Positions 26,016 to 35,212 of a stretch of DNA of 64,000 nucleotides are shown here, piece after piece (position 1 is the first letter of the stretch; each line of letters starts with the position of its first letter). The DNA is taken from NCBI RefSeq assembly GCF_014193695.1, contig NZ_JACHZR010000009.1, positions 62,001 through 126,000 of the forward strand, given 5' to 3'. The position numbers were made by a program, and so were the translations under genes. Under the pieces are notes generated by a model. It saw nothing but the letters and a program-made list of their open reading frames with translations, was not told where the DNA came from and did no database searches. The stretch is from Rhizobium sp. BK316 (GTDB lineage: Bacteria; Pseudomonadota; Alphaproteobacteria; Rhizobiales; Rhizobiaceae).

Positions 26016-26134
26016 GTGAGACTCCTTTTGTGACGTCTCCATCTGCTAGACCCGTTCGCTTCGAATTTTCGGTCAAAGATTGCAGCGCCTTGCAATTTTA
26101 TTGCAAAGGCGTGTCTGGCGGATATGCTGCGGGA

Positions 26135-26587
26135 ATGGACCGGATCGACCGAAAACTTCTGAACCTGATGCAGCGCGACGCATCGCGCACGAATATCGAA
26201 ATGGCCGACGAGGTGGGTCTTGCTCCCTCCAGCTGTCTGCGCCGCGTGCAGCGGCTGCGCAAATCCGGCGTCATCGACCGCATCGTCGCTATCCTCAATC
26301 CGGCAAAAGCCGGACGTGGGATCAAGGCCCTGGTGACCGTGGAACTGAAGCTGCACGGCGAGGCGCATATGCGCCGCTTTCTCGATATCGCCATCGCCGA
26401 AGAGGCCGTGTCGCAAGCCTATTCCGTCACGGGTGCAACCGATGTCGTGCTGATGCTGCGCCTGCGCGATATGGAGGAATTCGATAGCCTGTGCGAACGT
26501 CTTTTCCGCGACGAAAACAATGTTGCCCGCTATTTCACCATGATCGTCATCCGGACGGCGAAAGAGGAGACTGCCATCAGGCTTTGA
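26135..26587 (+). CDS. Lrp/AsnC-family transcriptional regulator
   Basis: The 150-residue protein begins MDRIDRKLLNLMQRDASRTN and has the family helix-turn-helix (MADEVGLAPSSCLRRVQRLR) followed by the RAM effector-binding domain (ALVTVELKLHG, AYSVTGATDVVLMLRLRDME, TMIVIRTAKEE). The ATG at 26135 gives standard length. Lrp proteins typically sense amino acids and control an adjacent divergent transporter, here the gate-domain permease, so an amino-acid or small-metabolite exporter is a plausible pairing. Confidence 0.9.
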   Translation: MDRIDRKLLNLMQRDASRTNIEMADEVGLAPSSCLRRVQRLRKSGVIDRIVAILNPAKAGRGIKALVTVELKLHGEAHMRRFLDIAIAEEAVSQAYSVTGATDVVLMLRLRDMEEFDSLCERLFRDENNVARYFTMIVIRTAKEETAIRL

Positions 26588-26739
26588 TGGGTTCGCTGGC
26601 TGGGTGGCGCCCGAAGGCGAGGGTTCGGCGGCTGTCTTTGATGTTGTGCCGTGCGGAACCCCCCTTGTAACTTGACGTCATCCGCCTGCAGCCTAGCTAT
26701 AGCTCAGCCCGCGGCAGGCTATTACTCTCAACTCTGGTC

Positions 26740-26907
26740 TTAAAAGTTGCAAGAGCCGCCGCCTCTGGCCGTGAAGCCATCCTTGCAGGCCATGTTCAAA
26801 GGCTCGTTCAAGTTCCGGGCACCGGGGCCACCGGGGGTGCAGGACGAGCAGATCACGGCAACCAAGAGGAAGGCGAAGGCTGCGATTGCCTTATCCAAAC
26901 GTATCAT
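26740..26907 (-). CDS. 55-residue secreted lipoprotein-like peptide
   Basis: The peptide begins MIRLDKAIAAFAFLLVAVIC, followed by SSCTPGGPGARNLNEPLNMA and a tail CKDGFTARGGGSCNF. The ICSSC region can serve as a lipobox, and two later Cys could pair. TTGGAGGATTTCCG before the ATG is a strong ribosome-binding site. No family is recognised. It stands alone. Confidence 0.65.
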   Translation of the reverse strand: MIRLDKAIAAFAFLLVAVICSSCTPGGPGARNLNEPLNMACKDGFTARGGGSCNF

Positions 26908-27331
26908 CGGAAATCCTCCAAATTCACATTCTGCAAAGTCTCGCCGCGGCCCTCGTGTTCAAACGACGTACAAAGCACCTTAGGAAAGCCCGTTACATAT
27001 GAACCTGGCTCTTGGAAAAGCCGGAACGTGAGGAAAATTAACACGATGGCATGGGATTATTAACAATATAGACTTAACTTATACTGTAGTCCACAAAAAT
27101 ATATCCATCTCTGCGCGAAACTATCTTCGTGTCATTTGGGTTAGATCTTACAGATCGTCTCAATTTCGATCTGAGACCAGAAAACATGGCAAAACGCTTG
27201 ACTTCGGAGACAGTCGCTCTGTTGTGCGGTGCGGCACGACGCCACCCCTTGCCAAATCAAACCGCTGCACACAGTTGATGAGTTCCTGCGCCGGGACTTT
27301 CAGGCGCACAACACCGTCCGATGGGAGAAGA
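26908..27331. other. AT-rich intergenic region
   Basis: No supported gene is seen in these 424 nt. The stretch 27000-27180 is markedly AT-rich and probably contains the promoters of the flanking divergent genes. Confidence 0.5.
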
Positions 27332-28036
27332 ATGAACCGTATCAAGACCTGGCTGAACCAATATGAGCCGATGACGCTCATTACCTTCGCCTGCCTCGCC
27401 GGCGGCGTCTTCCTGCTGCAGCAGTTGACGAGCGAGGTGCTGGAGGGCGAAACGCAGGGCTTCGACCAGACGATCCTGCTGTGGCTGCGCCAACCCGGCG
27501 ATCTCGGCCGGCCGATCGGCCCGCACTGGCTTGTTCATGCGATGGGCGACATTACCAGCCTCGGCGGGGTCACCGTGCTGGCGATCCTGACGCTGCTGGC
27601 CACCGTCTATCTGCTGCTCGACCGCAAGACCACAATTGCCGTCTTCCTGTTCCTCTCGGTTTTCAGCGGCTGGCTGGCGAGTACGGGCCTGAAGATCATC
27701 GTCGCCCGCGCCAGGCCGGACGTGGTTCCGCATCTCGTCGATGTCAACGATCTGAGCTTCCCGAGCGGCCATGCGATGGTCTCGGCCGTCACCTATCTCA
27801 CGCTCGGGGCGCTTCTGGCGCGCACGCAGCGCTTCCGCGCCACACGCATCTTCGTCATGGGGGCGGGCATCTTCCTCGCCACCATCATCGGCCTCAGCCG
27901 CATCTATCTCGGCGTCCATTACCCGACCGATGTGCTCGCCGGCTGGGTTGCCGGTTCGCTCTGGGCGCTGTTGTGCTGGCTGGTCTCGAAGCGCTTCATC
28001 GCGCGGACTGCTGATGAGGCTGAGAGCGAGCGGTAG
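27332..28036 (+). CDS. PAP2-family phosphatase with canonical motifs
   Basis: The 234-residue protein starts MNRIKTWLNQYEPMTLITFA; GGGAGAAG lies just before the ATG. Six hydrophobic segments surround the three motifs: K121-IIVARARPD, FPSGHAM at 143-149 and SRIYLGVHYPTD with R190, H196 and D200. All catalytic residues are present, unlike the LpxF-like protein at 15.4 kb. Likely substrates are undecaprenyl pyrophosphate or phosphatidic/phosphatidylglycerol phosphates at the outer face of the inner membrane. Confidence 0.88.
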   Translation: MNRIKTWLNQYEPMTLITFACLAGGVFLLQQLTSEVLEGETQGFDQTILLWLRQPGDLGRPIGPHWLVHAMGDITSLGGVTVLAILTLLATVYLLLDRKTTIAVFLFLSVFSGWLASTGLKIIVARARPDVVPHLVDVNDLSFPSGHAMVSAVTYLTLGALLARTQRFRATRIFVMGAGIFLATIIGLSRIYLGVHYPTDVLAGWVAGSLWALLCWLVSKRFIARTADEAESER

Positions 28037-28046
28037 TGCCCACTCA

Positions 28047-28115
28047 ACTCATTCCCGTCCTCGGGCTTGTTCCGGGATCATCACAGGAATCCAGCCGGCT
28101 TGCGTCCGCAAGCCG
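28047..28115. repeat. left arm of GIY-YIG palindromic element, copy A
   Basis: The segment from CTCATTCC through CAGGAATCCAGCCGGC to GCAAGCC matches the left arm at 36869-36919 (one mismatch in the last 38 bp). It precedes the ParDE pair; the matching right arm is at 28881-28953. Confidence 0.7.
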
Positions 28116-28199
28116 AAAGGTGCGCGCGAAGAGTTTATCGGGTGTTGAATTTGACAGCCGATGAGCTATTTTCCTGTATTACAAACGGAGGCAAAAACG

Positions 28200-28460
28200 A
28201 TGTCAGAACGTGAGCTGTCAGACCCGATCACCATGCGGCTGCCGCTGGATGTGCTATCTGAAATCGAAGAGATCGCTGAAATATGCGATCGCAGCCGAAG
28301 CTGGGTCTTCGTCCGTGCTCTGAAATCATATTTAGCCGCAGAGGGGCGCGAGATTATCGAACTCGCTCAGGCAAGGCGGGATATTGAAAACGGGCTGGGG
28401 CATGATCTTGACGACGTGATTGACGAAGTCGATGCGATCGTCAAGGGAGCGGCTGCTTGA
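28200..28460 (+). CDS. ParD/CopG-type ribbon-helix-helix antitoxin
   Basis: The 86-residue protein reads DPITMRLPLDVLSEIEEIAE then ICDRSRSWVFVRALKSYL, a ribbon-helix-helix fold, with an acidic C-terminal tail (IENGLGHDLDDVIDEVDAIV) for toxin binding. GGAGG sits 8 nt before the ATG at 28200. The stop overlaps the toxin start (TTGA). The pair lies between the two arms of a GIY-YIG-type palindromic element. Confidence 0.85.
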   Translation: MSERELSDPITMRLPLDVLSEIEEIAEICDRSRSWVFVRALKSYLAAEGREIIELAQARRDIENGLGHDLDDVIDEVDAIVKGAAA

Positions 28461-28795
28461 AAGTCACTCTCTCTCCTAAGGCACGAGAGTACGTAAGGCG
28501 AGAAGCTAAATATCTTAAATCGGGAAGTCCCAGAGCAGCTCAACAATTTGCTGATGACATCAAGTGGCTCAGGCAAGGGCTCAGTCGCTTTCCGGAGATG
28601 GGAAAGTTCAACGACGAGATTCCCGTTCCTGGAGTTTTACGCTTTGTCATGGGACCATATCTCGTTGATTACAAGATTCTGGGCGATGAGATTTCAATTT
28701 TCGCGATCCGTCACGGCCGCGAACGTCCGCCACGCGTTGAGATGGAGGACGATTTCGACCTCGAAGAACCTAGTGCCGATACTCGCTTCGAGTAG
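28457..28795 (+). CDS. ParE/RelE-family toxin
   Basis: The 112-residue protein starts at a TTG (MKVTLSPKAREYVRREAKYL) that overlaps the antitoxin stop. It shows the ParE pattern: RAAQQFADDIKWLRQGLSRF, PEMGKFNDEIPVPGVLRFVM, YLVDYKILGDEISIFAIRHG. ParE toxins inhibit DNA gyrase, RelE toxins cleave mRNA; ParE is favoured by the RHG-R ending. The last 15 residues are an acidic extension. Confidence 0.82.
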   Translation: MKVTLSPKAREYVRREAKYLKSGSPRAAQQFADDIKWLRQGLSRFPEMGKFNDEIPVPGVLRFVMGPYLVDYKILGDEISIFAIRHGRERPPRVEMEDDFDLEEPSADTRFE

Positions 28796-28821
28796 TTCCT
28801 TCCCTGGTGGCGGTTGCTACC

Positions 28822-28953
28822 TAATTCCGGATATTTCCCGGCATCCGATGGGATTGTGAAACTGCCGCAGGGTCAGGGTCTCTCGCCGCGTGGACACACG
28901 CGGCAGCTGGATTCCTGTGACATCCCTCGTGCCGGCACGAGGAGGGAATGAGG
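28822..28953 (+). repeat. 3' end of GIY-YIG gene plus right arm of element, copy A
   Basis: The bases before 28859 encode DISRHPMGL and a stop, matching EDISWHLMGL at the end of the GIY-YIG pseudogene at 37.25 kb. The downstream sequence (CGCCGCGTGGACA, then CTGGATTCCTGTGAC) matches the right arm of that copy. The body of the nuclease gene is missing; the ParDE pair occupies its place. Confidence 0.7.
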
Positions 28954-29446
28954 GAGCCACACGCACCACGTTCCCTCGTTGTCGACTTGATGACGGAGGG
29001 AGGAAATGCCACCAGCCCGCTTCACTGCGGTTCCAGCGGCCGCTTCGCGCCAAAAGCGGCCATGATATGGGATCGGCATTACGGTGGATGTCATACACCC
29101 GGACCCTATCCAATCGGAGTGTATTGACGAGAGCCTTCAATCTGGCGGCGAGGGCGAAGATGTGCGATTATCCGGCAACGCGACTGCTGACATCCAGGCA
29201 GACGCGAGGGCAAGCATGTCATTACTGGCCATCGACACTTCGATAGCGGGTACGCCTGTCGCCACCTCTATGGCGAGCAATCAGCGCGGCATTTTTCAAA
29301 TAACCCAACAGACCGACCTCCTGCAGCACCATGCCGCGAACTGTCACGACACCAGATCGTCCCCGGCCGAGAGGATGGGCATCCTTCTGCTCTAAGAGGC
29401 AATACCAATAGGGCCGAGCACGAGCAAACTCAACGGAGGATACACC
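28954..29446. other. intergenic region before the sulfatase
   Basis: No frame here looks like a conserved protein. The sequence leads into CAACGGAGG, the ribosome-binding site of the sulfatase gene. Confidence 0.5.
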
Positions 29447-31129
29447 ATGAGTGCCATGAGAAACCTTTGCTTCGGGCTGCTGGCTTCCGCATGCGCAACC
29501 GCGCTGGGTGCACCGGCAGTCGCGCAGCAGCAGTCGAAACCCAACATCCTCGTCATCATGGGCGACGATGTTGGTTGGTTCAACATCGGTGCCTATCACC
29601 GGGGCATCATGTCCGGGAAGACGCCGAACCTCGATAAGCTGGCCTCTGAGGGCATGATGTTCACCGACTATTATGCCGAGGCGAGCTGCACGGCTGGCCG
29701 GGCGAGTTTCATCACCGGTGAAATCCCGTTGCGCACCGGCCTGACGACTGTGGGCCAGGCGGGCGCAGATGTGGGTATGCCGGACAAGGCCTCAACCATC
29801 GCCACCGTCCTCAAAACAGAGGGCTACGCAACGGGCCAGTTTGGCAAGAATCACCTCGGCGACTTGAACAAGTTCCTGCCAACTCTCCATGGCTTCGATG
29901 AGTTCTTCGGGTACCTGTACCACCTCGATGCGATGTCGGACCCCTACTGGTATTCGTTCCCGGATGACCAGTCGTACCGTGACAAGGTCGGGCCGCGCAA
30001 TCTGGTGCATAGCTTTGCCACGGATACGGACGACGCGACCCAGCAGCCGCGCTGGGGCAAGATCGGCAAGCAGCGGATCATCGACGAAGGCCCGCTGGCG
30101 CCATACCCTGATATGTCCAACGTGCCGAACATGCATGACATAACGCCCAAGGCCAAGTACGACATGGGTACGTTCGACGACGTGCTGGTCAAGGCTTCCT
30201 GCGACTTCATGGACAAGGCCAAGACCGAAGGAAAGCCGTTCTTCGTCTGGCACAACACGACGCGCATGCACGTCTGGACGTTCCTGTCTCCCAAATACCA
30301 GGCTTTGATGAACAGCCAGACCAATTATGGTCTCGAAGAAGCCGGCATGGCGCAATTGGACGACAGCGTCGGTGCCATCCTGAAATGCGTCGAGGACGCC
30401 GACGAGACCGACAACACCATCGTCGTCTTCACGACCGACAATGGCGCAGAAGTCTTTACCTGGCCTGACGGCGGCATGACCCCGTTCAAGGGCACCAAGG
30501 GTACTGTGATGGAGGGCGGCTTCCGCGCACCCGCGATCATCCGCTGGCCGGGCAGGGTCAAGCCGGGCACGGTCGAGAACGGTATTTTCTCCGCCCTGGA
30601 TTGGTTCCCCACGCTGGTGGCGGCGGCTGGTAATCCCAACATCACCGACCAGTTGCTCAAAGGCGTGAAGCTGGGTGACGTGACCTACAAGAACCACCTC
30701 GACGGCTACAACCAGCTGGACCTGCTGGAGGGCAATGCGCCGTCCGCACGTCATGAGTTCTTCTACTTCGGCGGCCCTGCGCTGGGGGCTGTGCGCCTCG
30801 ACGATTTCAAGTATCAGTTCTTTCAGCAGCCGCAGGGCTGGCCCGGCGCAAAGGTAACGACTGATATGCCCACCATGGTCAATATCCGTCAGGATCCCTT
30901 CGAGCGGACACCGTCGATTGGCGAGCAAAGCCTCAATGACCTTGGTGGAGGCTACATGAACGACTTCTTTGCTCGCGAGTTCTGGCGCTTCGTGAGCGTT
31001 CAGCAGGAAGTCGCCAAACTCGCGCTTACGGCGGTTGACTATCCGCCAATGCAGGATCCGGCCTCCTTCAACCTGGATGCCGTGAAGAAGCAGATAGAGG
31101 CGGCGATCAGGAACAAGCCAGGCAACTGA
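29447..31129 (+). CDS. periplasmic sulfatase-family hydrolase with CTAGR active-site motif
   Basis: The 560-residue protein has a signal peptide (LCFGLLASACATALGAPAVA) and a sulfatase domain: metal ligands IMGDDVGW (Asp40, Asp41), GKNHLG with Lys and His, and TTDNGAE with Asp and Asn. The formylglycine motif, usually CxPxR, is CTAGRASFITG (Cys81), so the Pro is replaced by Ala. Close homologues with this motif are, as I recall, common in proteobacteria and called arylsulfatases. Activity may need an unusual maturation or be a phosphonate or other ester hydrolase. GGAGG before the ATG fixes the start. Confidence 0.85.
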   Translation: MSAMRNLCFGLLASACATALGAPAVAQQQSKPNILVIMGDDVGWFNIGAYHRGIMSGKTPNLDKLASEGMMFTDYYAEASCTAGRASFITGEIPLRTGLTTVGQAGADVGMPDKASTIATVLKTEGYATGQFGKNHLGDLNKFLPTLHGFDEFFGYLYHLDAMSDPYWYSFPDDQSYRDKVGPRNLVHSFATDTDDATQQPRWGKIGKQRIIDEGPLAPYPDMSNVPNMHDITPKAKYDMGTFDDVLVKASCDFMDKAKTEGKPFFVWHNTTRMHVWTFLSPKYQALMNSQTNYGLEEAGMAQLDDSVGAILKCVEDADETDNTIVVFTTDNGAEVFTWPDGGMTPFKGTKGTVMEGGFRAPAIIRWPGRVKPGTVENGIFSALDWFPTLVAAAGNPNITDQLLKGVKLGDVTYKNHLDGYNQLDLLEGNAPSARHEFFYFGGPALGAVRLDDFKYQFFQQPQGWPGAKVTTDMPTMVNIRQDPFERTPSIGEQSLNDLGGGYMNDFFAREFWRFVSVQQEVAKLALTAVDYPPMQDPASFNLDAVKKQIEAAIRNKPGN

Positions 31130-31184
31130 TCGAGAATGGGTCAAGACAACGGGTGGCCCGGAGGGGCTGCCCGTCCGTCGTGCA

Positions 31185-31266
31185 GATCGACAGGCCGTCG
31201 AGGCCCGGCAGCATGCGGTCGACGGCGAGCACGTCATATTGTCCCTCATGCCCTGGGTGACGCTGC
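31185..31266 (-). pseudogene. fragment of an OmpR-type response regulator
   Basis: On the minus strand this stretch reads EGQYDVLAVDRMLPGLDGLS, the phosphoacceptor strand and loop of a receiver domain, with no start codon or remaining domain. It lies between the sulfatase and LssY_C genes and is a small relic of a lost two-component gene. Confidence 0.55.
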
Positions 31267-31345
31267 CGAAGCCGACTGCAAATTATGGATGTCGTCGCCG
31301 CATGTTCGGCGTATGATCCTGCCTGGCAATCGGGGGGATTTCCAA

Positions 31346-32056
31346 ATGCTTCATCGCACGAAGATCCGCATGGCGACGAGAACAGTGGCTGTCCTGCTGT
31401 TCACCTATTTGCTGCTTGCCTATTTCCTCATTCCCGAGATCTGGATTTTTCACGATGCCGACCGCGTTGCCAAAGTCGGCAACATGGTCACGACGACAGA
31501 GCAGGGGATCCCCGGCGACCCCATCAATGTCGGTCTTGTCGGTTCGAAGGAAGAGGTCATCCGGGCATTCGCGGCTGCCAAATGGGATCCTGCCGATAAG
31601 ATCACCCTGCGCACATCGATCGATATCGGACTGAGCGTGGTGCTTGACCGGCCCGATCTCGATGCGCCGGTCAGCCCGCTGCTTTTCGAGGGCAGAAAAC
31701 AGGATCTGGCTTTCGAAAAGCCCGTGGGCAGAAGTGCCGACGAACGCAACCATGTCCGTTTCTGGCTGACCGGACAAACGGGCCCGAATGACCGCCCGCA
31801 CTGGCTGGGCTCGGCAAGTTTCGACCGAGGCGTCGGCTTCAGCCACGATACCGGTCAGATCACGCATCATATCGGCCCTGATGTCGACGCGGAGCGAGAC
31901 CTTGTCATCGGCGATCTTCTCAAGGCCGGACAAATTCTGTCGAGCTATGAGATCGATGGCATCGGAGCGACCAAGGACGGCCGCAACGGCGGCGGCGATC
32001 CCTATTTCACCGACGGAAAGGCGCTCGTCGGCGTGCTTCGAAACCAGCAGCAGTAG
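31346..32056 (+). CDS. LssY C-terminal-domain membrane-anchored protein
   Basis: The 236-residue protein starts MLHRTKIRMATRTVAVLLFT, with GGGGGGATT before the ATG and one membrane segment (about 11-30). The rest matches the LssY_C domain: GDPINVGLVGSKEEVIRAFA, RNHVRFWLTGQ, HWLGSASFDRGVGFSHDTGQ and ITHHIGPDVDAERDLVIGDL. The domain occurs in Legionella LssY and in many envelope proteins of unknown role. It stands downstream of the sulfatase on the same strand but has its own start region. Confidence 0.8.
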   Translation: MLHRTKIRMATRTVAVLLFTYLLLAYFLIPEIWIFHDADRVAKVGNMVTTTEQGIPGDPINVGLVGSKEEVIRAFAAAKWDPADKITLRTSIDIGLSVVLDRPDLDAPVSPLLFEGRKQDLAFEKPVGRSADERNHVRFWLTGQTGPNDRPHWLGSASFDRGVGFSHDTGQITHHIGPDVDAERDLVIGDLLKAGQILSSYEIDGIGATKDGRNGGGDPYFTDGKALVGVLRNQQQ

Positions 32057-32064
32057 GGCGTTTC

Positions 32065-32331
32065 CTATGCGAAGCGGGCCGCCGTTCGTGCCCGCGCCTT
32101 GGCAGCGACTTCCTCGCGGTCGCGAGGCGGTTGAGACGTCTCCAGCGAATTGAGCAATTCATGGGCGCATCTTGCGATCGACGAGACGGCGCTCTTGAAG
32201 GCGGCCTCATTGCGTTTCGATGGCCTGGTGGTTCCGCTCAGCTTGCGAACGAATTGAAGCGCCGCATCATGGATTTCCTCGTCCGTCGCCGGCGGATCGA
32301 AATTGAACAGGGGTTTTATATTTCGGCACAT
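32065..32331 (-). CDS. DUF2277 family protein
   Basis: The 88-residue protein begins MCRNIKPLFNFDPPATDEEI, the distinctive DUF2277 opening, and continues ALQFVRKLSGTTRPSKRNEA and ends with PPRDREEVAAKARARTAARF. The family is small, cytoplasmic, widespread and uncharacterised. It converges with the LssY_C gene (stops 8 nt apart). Confidence 0.85.
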   Translation of the reverse strand: MCRNIKPLFNFDPPATDEEIHDAALQFVRKLSGTTRPSKRNEAAFKSAVSSIARCAHELLNSLETSQPPRDREEVAAKARARTAARFA

Positions 32332-32545
32332 GCGCTGCTTTCCTTCATCGTCTCACCGCCACGGAAAGGGGCGTGGCGTCATATGAAAGTTAGTCGCGAG
32401 AGCGCCAATTGCAACGGACTGCGAGTCCACAAGAACCGCCTTGCGCCGCGCGAGACTTCGGTCGAGCCATTGTCTTCTCCTGATCGACGGGCCTGAGGAC
32501 TGGCCTCAGGCCCGTTTCGTTCGCGAGTTTGGCGAGGCGCTCGGA

Positions 32546-35116
32546 TCAATTCGGCCCAGGCTGGACGTGCTGAATCGGCTTGCCGTCGACCGCAACGGCC
32601 TGGCTGGCGGCGCCGTCGCTCGCGGCCGCCTGGGCTTCCTGAAACTTCTTGATGTCGTCCTCGCTGAGCACCGGACGGTCCACCTTGAGCGTCAGCTTGT
32701 TGAGCTTGGCGGTCAGCGTAAACGGCGGCTGGTAGTCGGCGTCGTTGACACCGGTGAGCGTGTCGGAGCCGACGTCGAAGCTCTCGTCCCACTGCAGGAT
32801 CATCGGCAGGGTGCGTTCCATCTTCTGGGTTGCCACCACGTTGCCGTCCACCTTGAGCGTGCCGGTGCCTGGGCCGCCGACGCCGCTGAAGTTGTTAAAG
32901 GCAAGTGTGCCAGCGCCGAGCCCGTCATATTTGAAGTCGAACTCGATCAGATGCTTGCCGGGCGTCAGCGCGTCCGGCCCCTCCCATTTGATCCGCTTCA
33001 GGTCGACCAGGTTCCACAGGAAGACGGGTTTGCCCTTGAGCAGATAGAAGCCGTAGCCGGCGAAGCGGCCGCCCGATGTTAGGATCATACCCTCGGCCCC
33101 ACCCTCCGGCACGTCGATGTCGGCGGTGATCGTGTAGGACGTATTGATCAGCAGCGGCGAGTCGCCCTGCGGCAACCCAACCATCGGGTGAGTATAGACG
33201 AACTCGCTGCGGCCGGCAGTGATGTTCGGGCGCGGCGCCACGATGCGGGCCGCCACCGAGGCGTCCATCGGGAAGACCTGATATTTCCGGGCCTCCGCGA
33301 TGAACAGTTCCTTCATCTCTTTCACCTTGTCGGGATTCTGGTCGGCGATGTCATGGGATTGGCTGAAGTCCTTGGTAAGATCGTAAAGTTCCAGCACCTG
33401 GTTGTTGAGCGGGTCGGCGTTGGCTGGACCGAACGCGTCCCACGGAGCGCGGTTTACCTTGGTGCTGAGCAGCCAGCCGTCATTGTATAGCGCCCACTGC
33501 CCCATCATCTCGAAGTACTGGGTCTTGTGACGGGTAGGCGCCTTGGCGTTCTCCTTGTCGAACGTATAGGCGAAGCTCGTGCCCTCGATCGGCGCCTGCT
33601 TGATGCCGTTCACCGTCTCAGGCGCGGGGATCCCGGTTGCTTCGAGGATGGTCGGCACCACGTCGATCACGTGCATGAACTGCTCGCGCAGGCCGCCCTT
33701 GTCCTTGATGCGTGCCGGCCAGGAGACCGCCATGTTCTGGCGGACGCCGCCAAGCTTCGAGGCGTTCTGCTTGAACCAGGTGAAGGGCGTGTCGAAGGCC
33801 CACGACCAGCCTGCCGACATGTGGTTGTAGGTCTGCTCGGTGCCCCAGACGTCGTACCACTTCATCTGCACGTCGACCGGCATCTTGTTGATGCCGTTGA
33901 AGAAGGCGACCTCATTGGGCGTGCCGAGGGGGCCGCCTTCGGCGCTCGTGCCGTTATCGCCGTTGATGTAGATGATGAGCGTGTTGTCGAGCTTGCCCAT
34001 GTCCTCGATGGCCTGGACGACACGGCCGATCTCGTGGTCATTGTAGGCGGCGTAAGCGGCGAATACCTCCGCTTGCTTGATGAAGAGCTTCTTCTCTTCC
34101 GCCGGCAGATCGTCCCAATTCTGGAGCACGTTCGTCGGCCAGGGCTCCATCTGCGTATCCTGAGGGATGACGCCGAGCTTCTTTTGGTTTGCGAAGATCT
34201 GATCGCGAAGCTTGTTGTAGCCCTCATCGAACAGGTGCATCTCCTGTATCTTGTCGAGCCATTCCTTGGTCGGATGATGCGGCGCATGCGTGGCGCCGGG
34301 CGCGTATTTCACGAAGAACGGCTTGTCGGGGATCGTCTGGTTGAGGCGGCTCAGGTAGTCGATGGCATCATCGGCCATCCCCGTGACCAGGTTCCAGCCC
34401 GGCTTGCCGTCGAAGGGATAGATCTGGGTGGTATTGCGGAACAGGTTCGGTTGCCACTGGTTCGCATCGCCGCCGACGAACCCGTAGAAATACTCGAAGC
34501 CCATGCCGGTCGGCCATTTATCGAATGGACCGGCCTGACTGGCGGCAAATGCCGGAGTGTTGTGATCTTTGCCGAACCAGGACGTGGCGTAGCCGTTGTC
34601 GAGCAGAATCCGCCCGATCGTGGCCTTGTCCTCGCCGATGATGCTGTTGTAGCCGGGGAAGCCCGTCGACTGTTCGGAGATTACGCCGAAACCGGCCGAG
34701 TGATGGTTCCGCCCGGTGATGAGGGCCGCCCGCGTCGGCGAGCACAGCGCCGTCGAATGGATATTGTTGTAGCGCAGACCTTCATTGGCGATCCGATCCA
34801 TGGTCGGCGTCGGGATAACGCCGCCGAAGGTGCTTGGCACACCAAACCCGGCATCATCCGTGATGATCAAGAGCACGTTCGGCGCATCCTTCGGCGGCAC
34901 GATGGCCGGCGCCCACCAAGGTTTCGACTGAAGCGCATCATCCTTGATGACGCCGCCGAACGCGGGATCGGGCGCCGGCAATTGCTTGCCGTCGATCGAG
35001 GTCGTGGCACCGGGCGAACCCGGCTCAACGGTGACCTGCTGGGCGCTCGCGGTCCAGGCGGAACACGCCAAGGTAGTCGCAGCAATCTGCGTTAGTAGGG
35101 CCAATTTCATTCGCAT
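32546..35116 (-). CDS. periplasmic arylsulfatase with C-terminal beta-sandwich domain
   Basis: The 856-residue protein starts MRMKLALLTQIAATTLACSA with a cleavable signal; GGAG lies 8 nt before the ATG at 35116, while an upstream start at 35206 lacks support. The catalytic domain has IITDDAGFG (Asp87, Asp88), the canonical formylglycine motif LCSPTRAALITGR (Cys125), GKDHNTP and INGDNGTSAEGG. A C-terminal domain (about 650-830) is beta-rich (LTPGKHLIEFDFKYDGLGAG) and may bind substrate. It hydrolyses sulfate esters in the periplasm to release sulfate. A paralogous, deleted copy lies upstream. Confidence 0.9.
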   Translation of the reverse strand: MRMKLALLTQIAATTLACSAWTASAQQVTVEPGSPGATTSIDGKQLPAPDPAFGGVIKDDALQSKPWWAPAIVPPKDAPNVLLIITDDAGFGVPSTFGGVIPTPTMDRIANEGLRYNNIHSTALCSPTRAALITGRNHHSAGFGVISEQSTGFPGYNSIIGEDKATIGRILLDNGYATSWFGKDHNTPAFAASQAGPFDKWPTGMGFEYFYGFVGGDANQWQPNLFRNTTQIYPFDGKPGWNLVTGMADDAIDYLSRLNQTIPDKPFFVKYAPGATHAPHHPTKEWLDKIQEMHLFDEGYNKLRDQIFANQKKLGVIPQDTQMEPWPTNVLQNWDDLPAEEKKLFIKQAEVFAAYAAYNDHEIGRVVQAIEDMGKLDNTLIIYINGDNGTSAEGGPLGTPNEVAFFNGINKMPVDVQMKWYDVWGTEQTYNHMSAGWSWAFDTPFTWFKQNASKLGGVRQNMAVSWPARIKDKGGLREQFMHVIDVVPTILEATGIPAPETVNGIKQAPIEGTSFAYTFDKENAKAPTRHKTQYFEMMGQWALYNDGWLLSTKVNRAPWDAFGPANADPLNNQVLELYDLTKDFSQSHDIADQNPDKVKEMKELFIAEARKYQVFPMDASVAARIVAPRPNITAGRSEFVYTHPMVGLPQGDSPLLINTSYTITADIDVPEGGAEGMILTSGGRFAGYGFYLLKGKPVFLWNLVDLKRIKWEGPDALTPGKHLIEFDFKYDGLGAGTLAFNNFSGVGGPGTGTLKVDGNVVATQKMERTLPMILQWDESFDVGSDTLTGVNDADYQPPFTLTAKLNKLTLKVDRPVLSEDDIKKFQEAQAAASDGAASQAVAVDGKPIQHVQPGPN

Positions 35117-35212
35117 GGTGCACTCCTCTCTGGTTACTGCCATCGGATTGAATCGGCCCCGTCCGACCGGGCCATTGTTGACGCTCCGTCTGCCGCGCTC
35201 CGTCATGCAGCC

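Noticed and set aside
28890..29395. Two plus-strand frames of about 100 codons before the sulfatase
   Set aside because: They cover repeat DNA and show no conserved protein features.
29792..31249. 485-codon minus-strand frame
   Set aside because: It lies opposite the CTAGR sulfatase and has no conserved pattern.
33527..35095. 522-codon plus-strand frame
   Set aside because: It is antisense to the canonical arylsulfatase with all its motifs.
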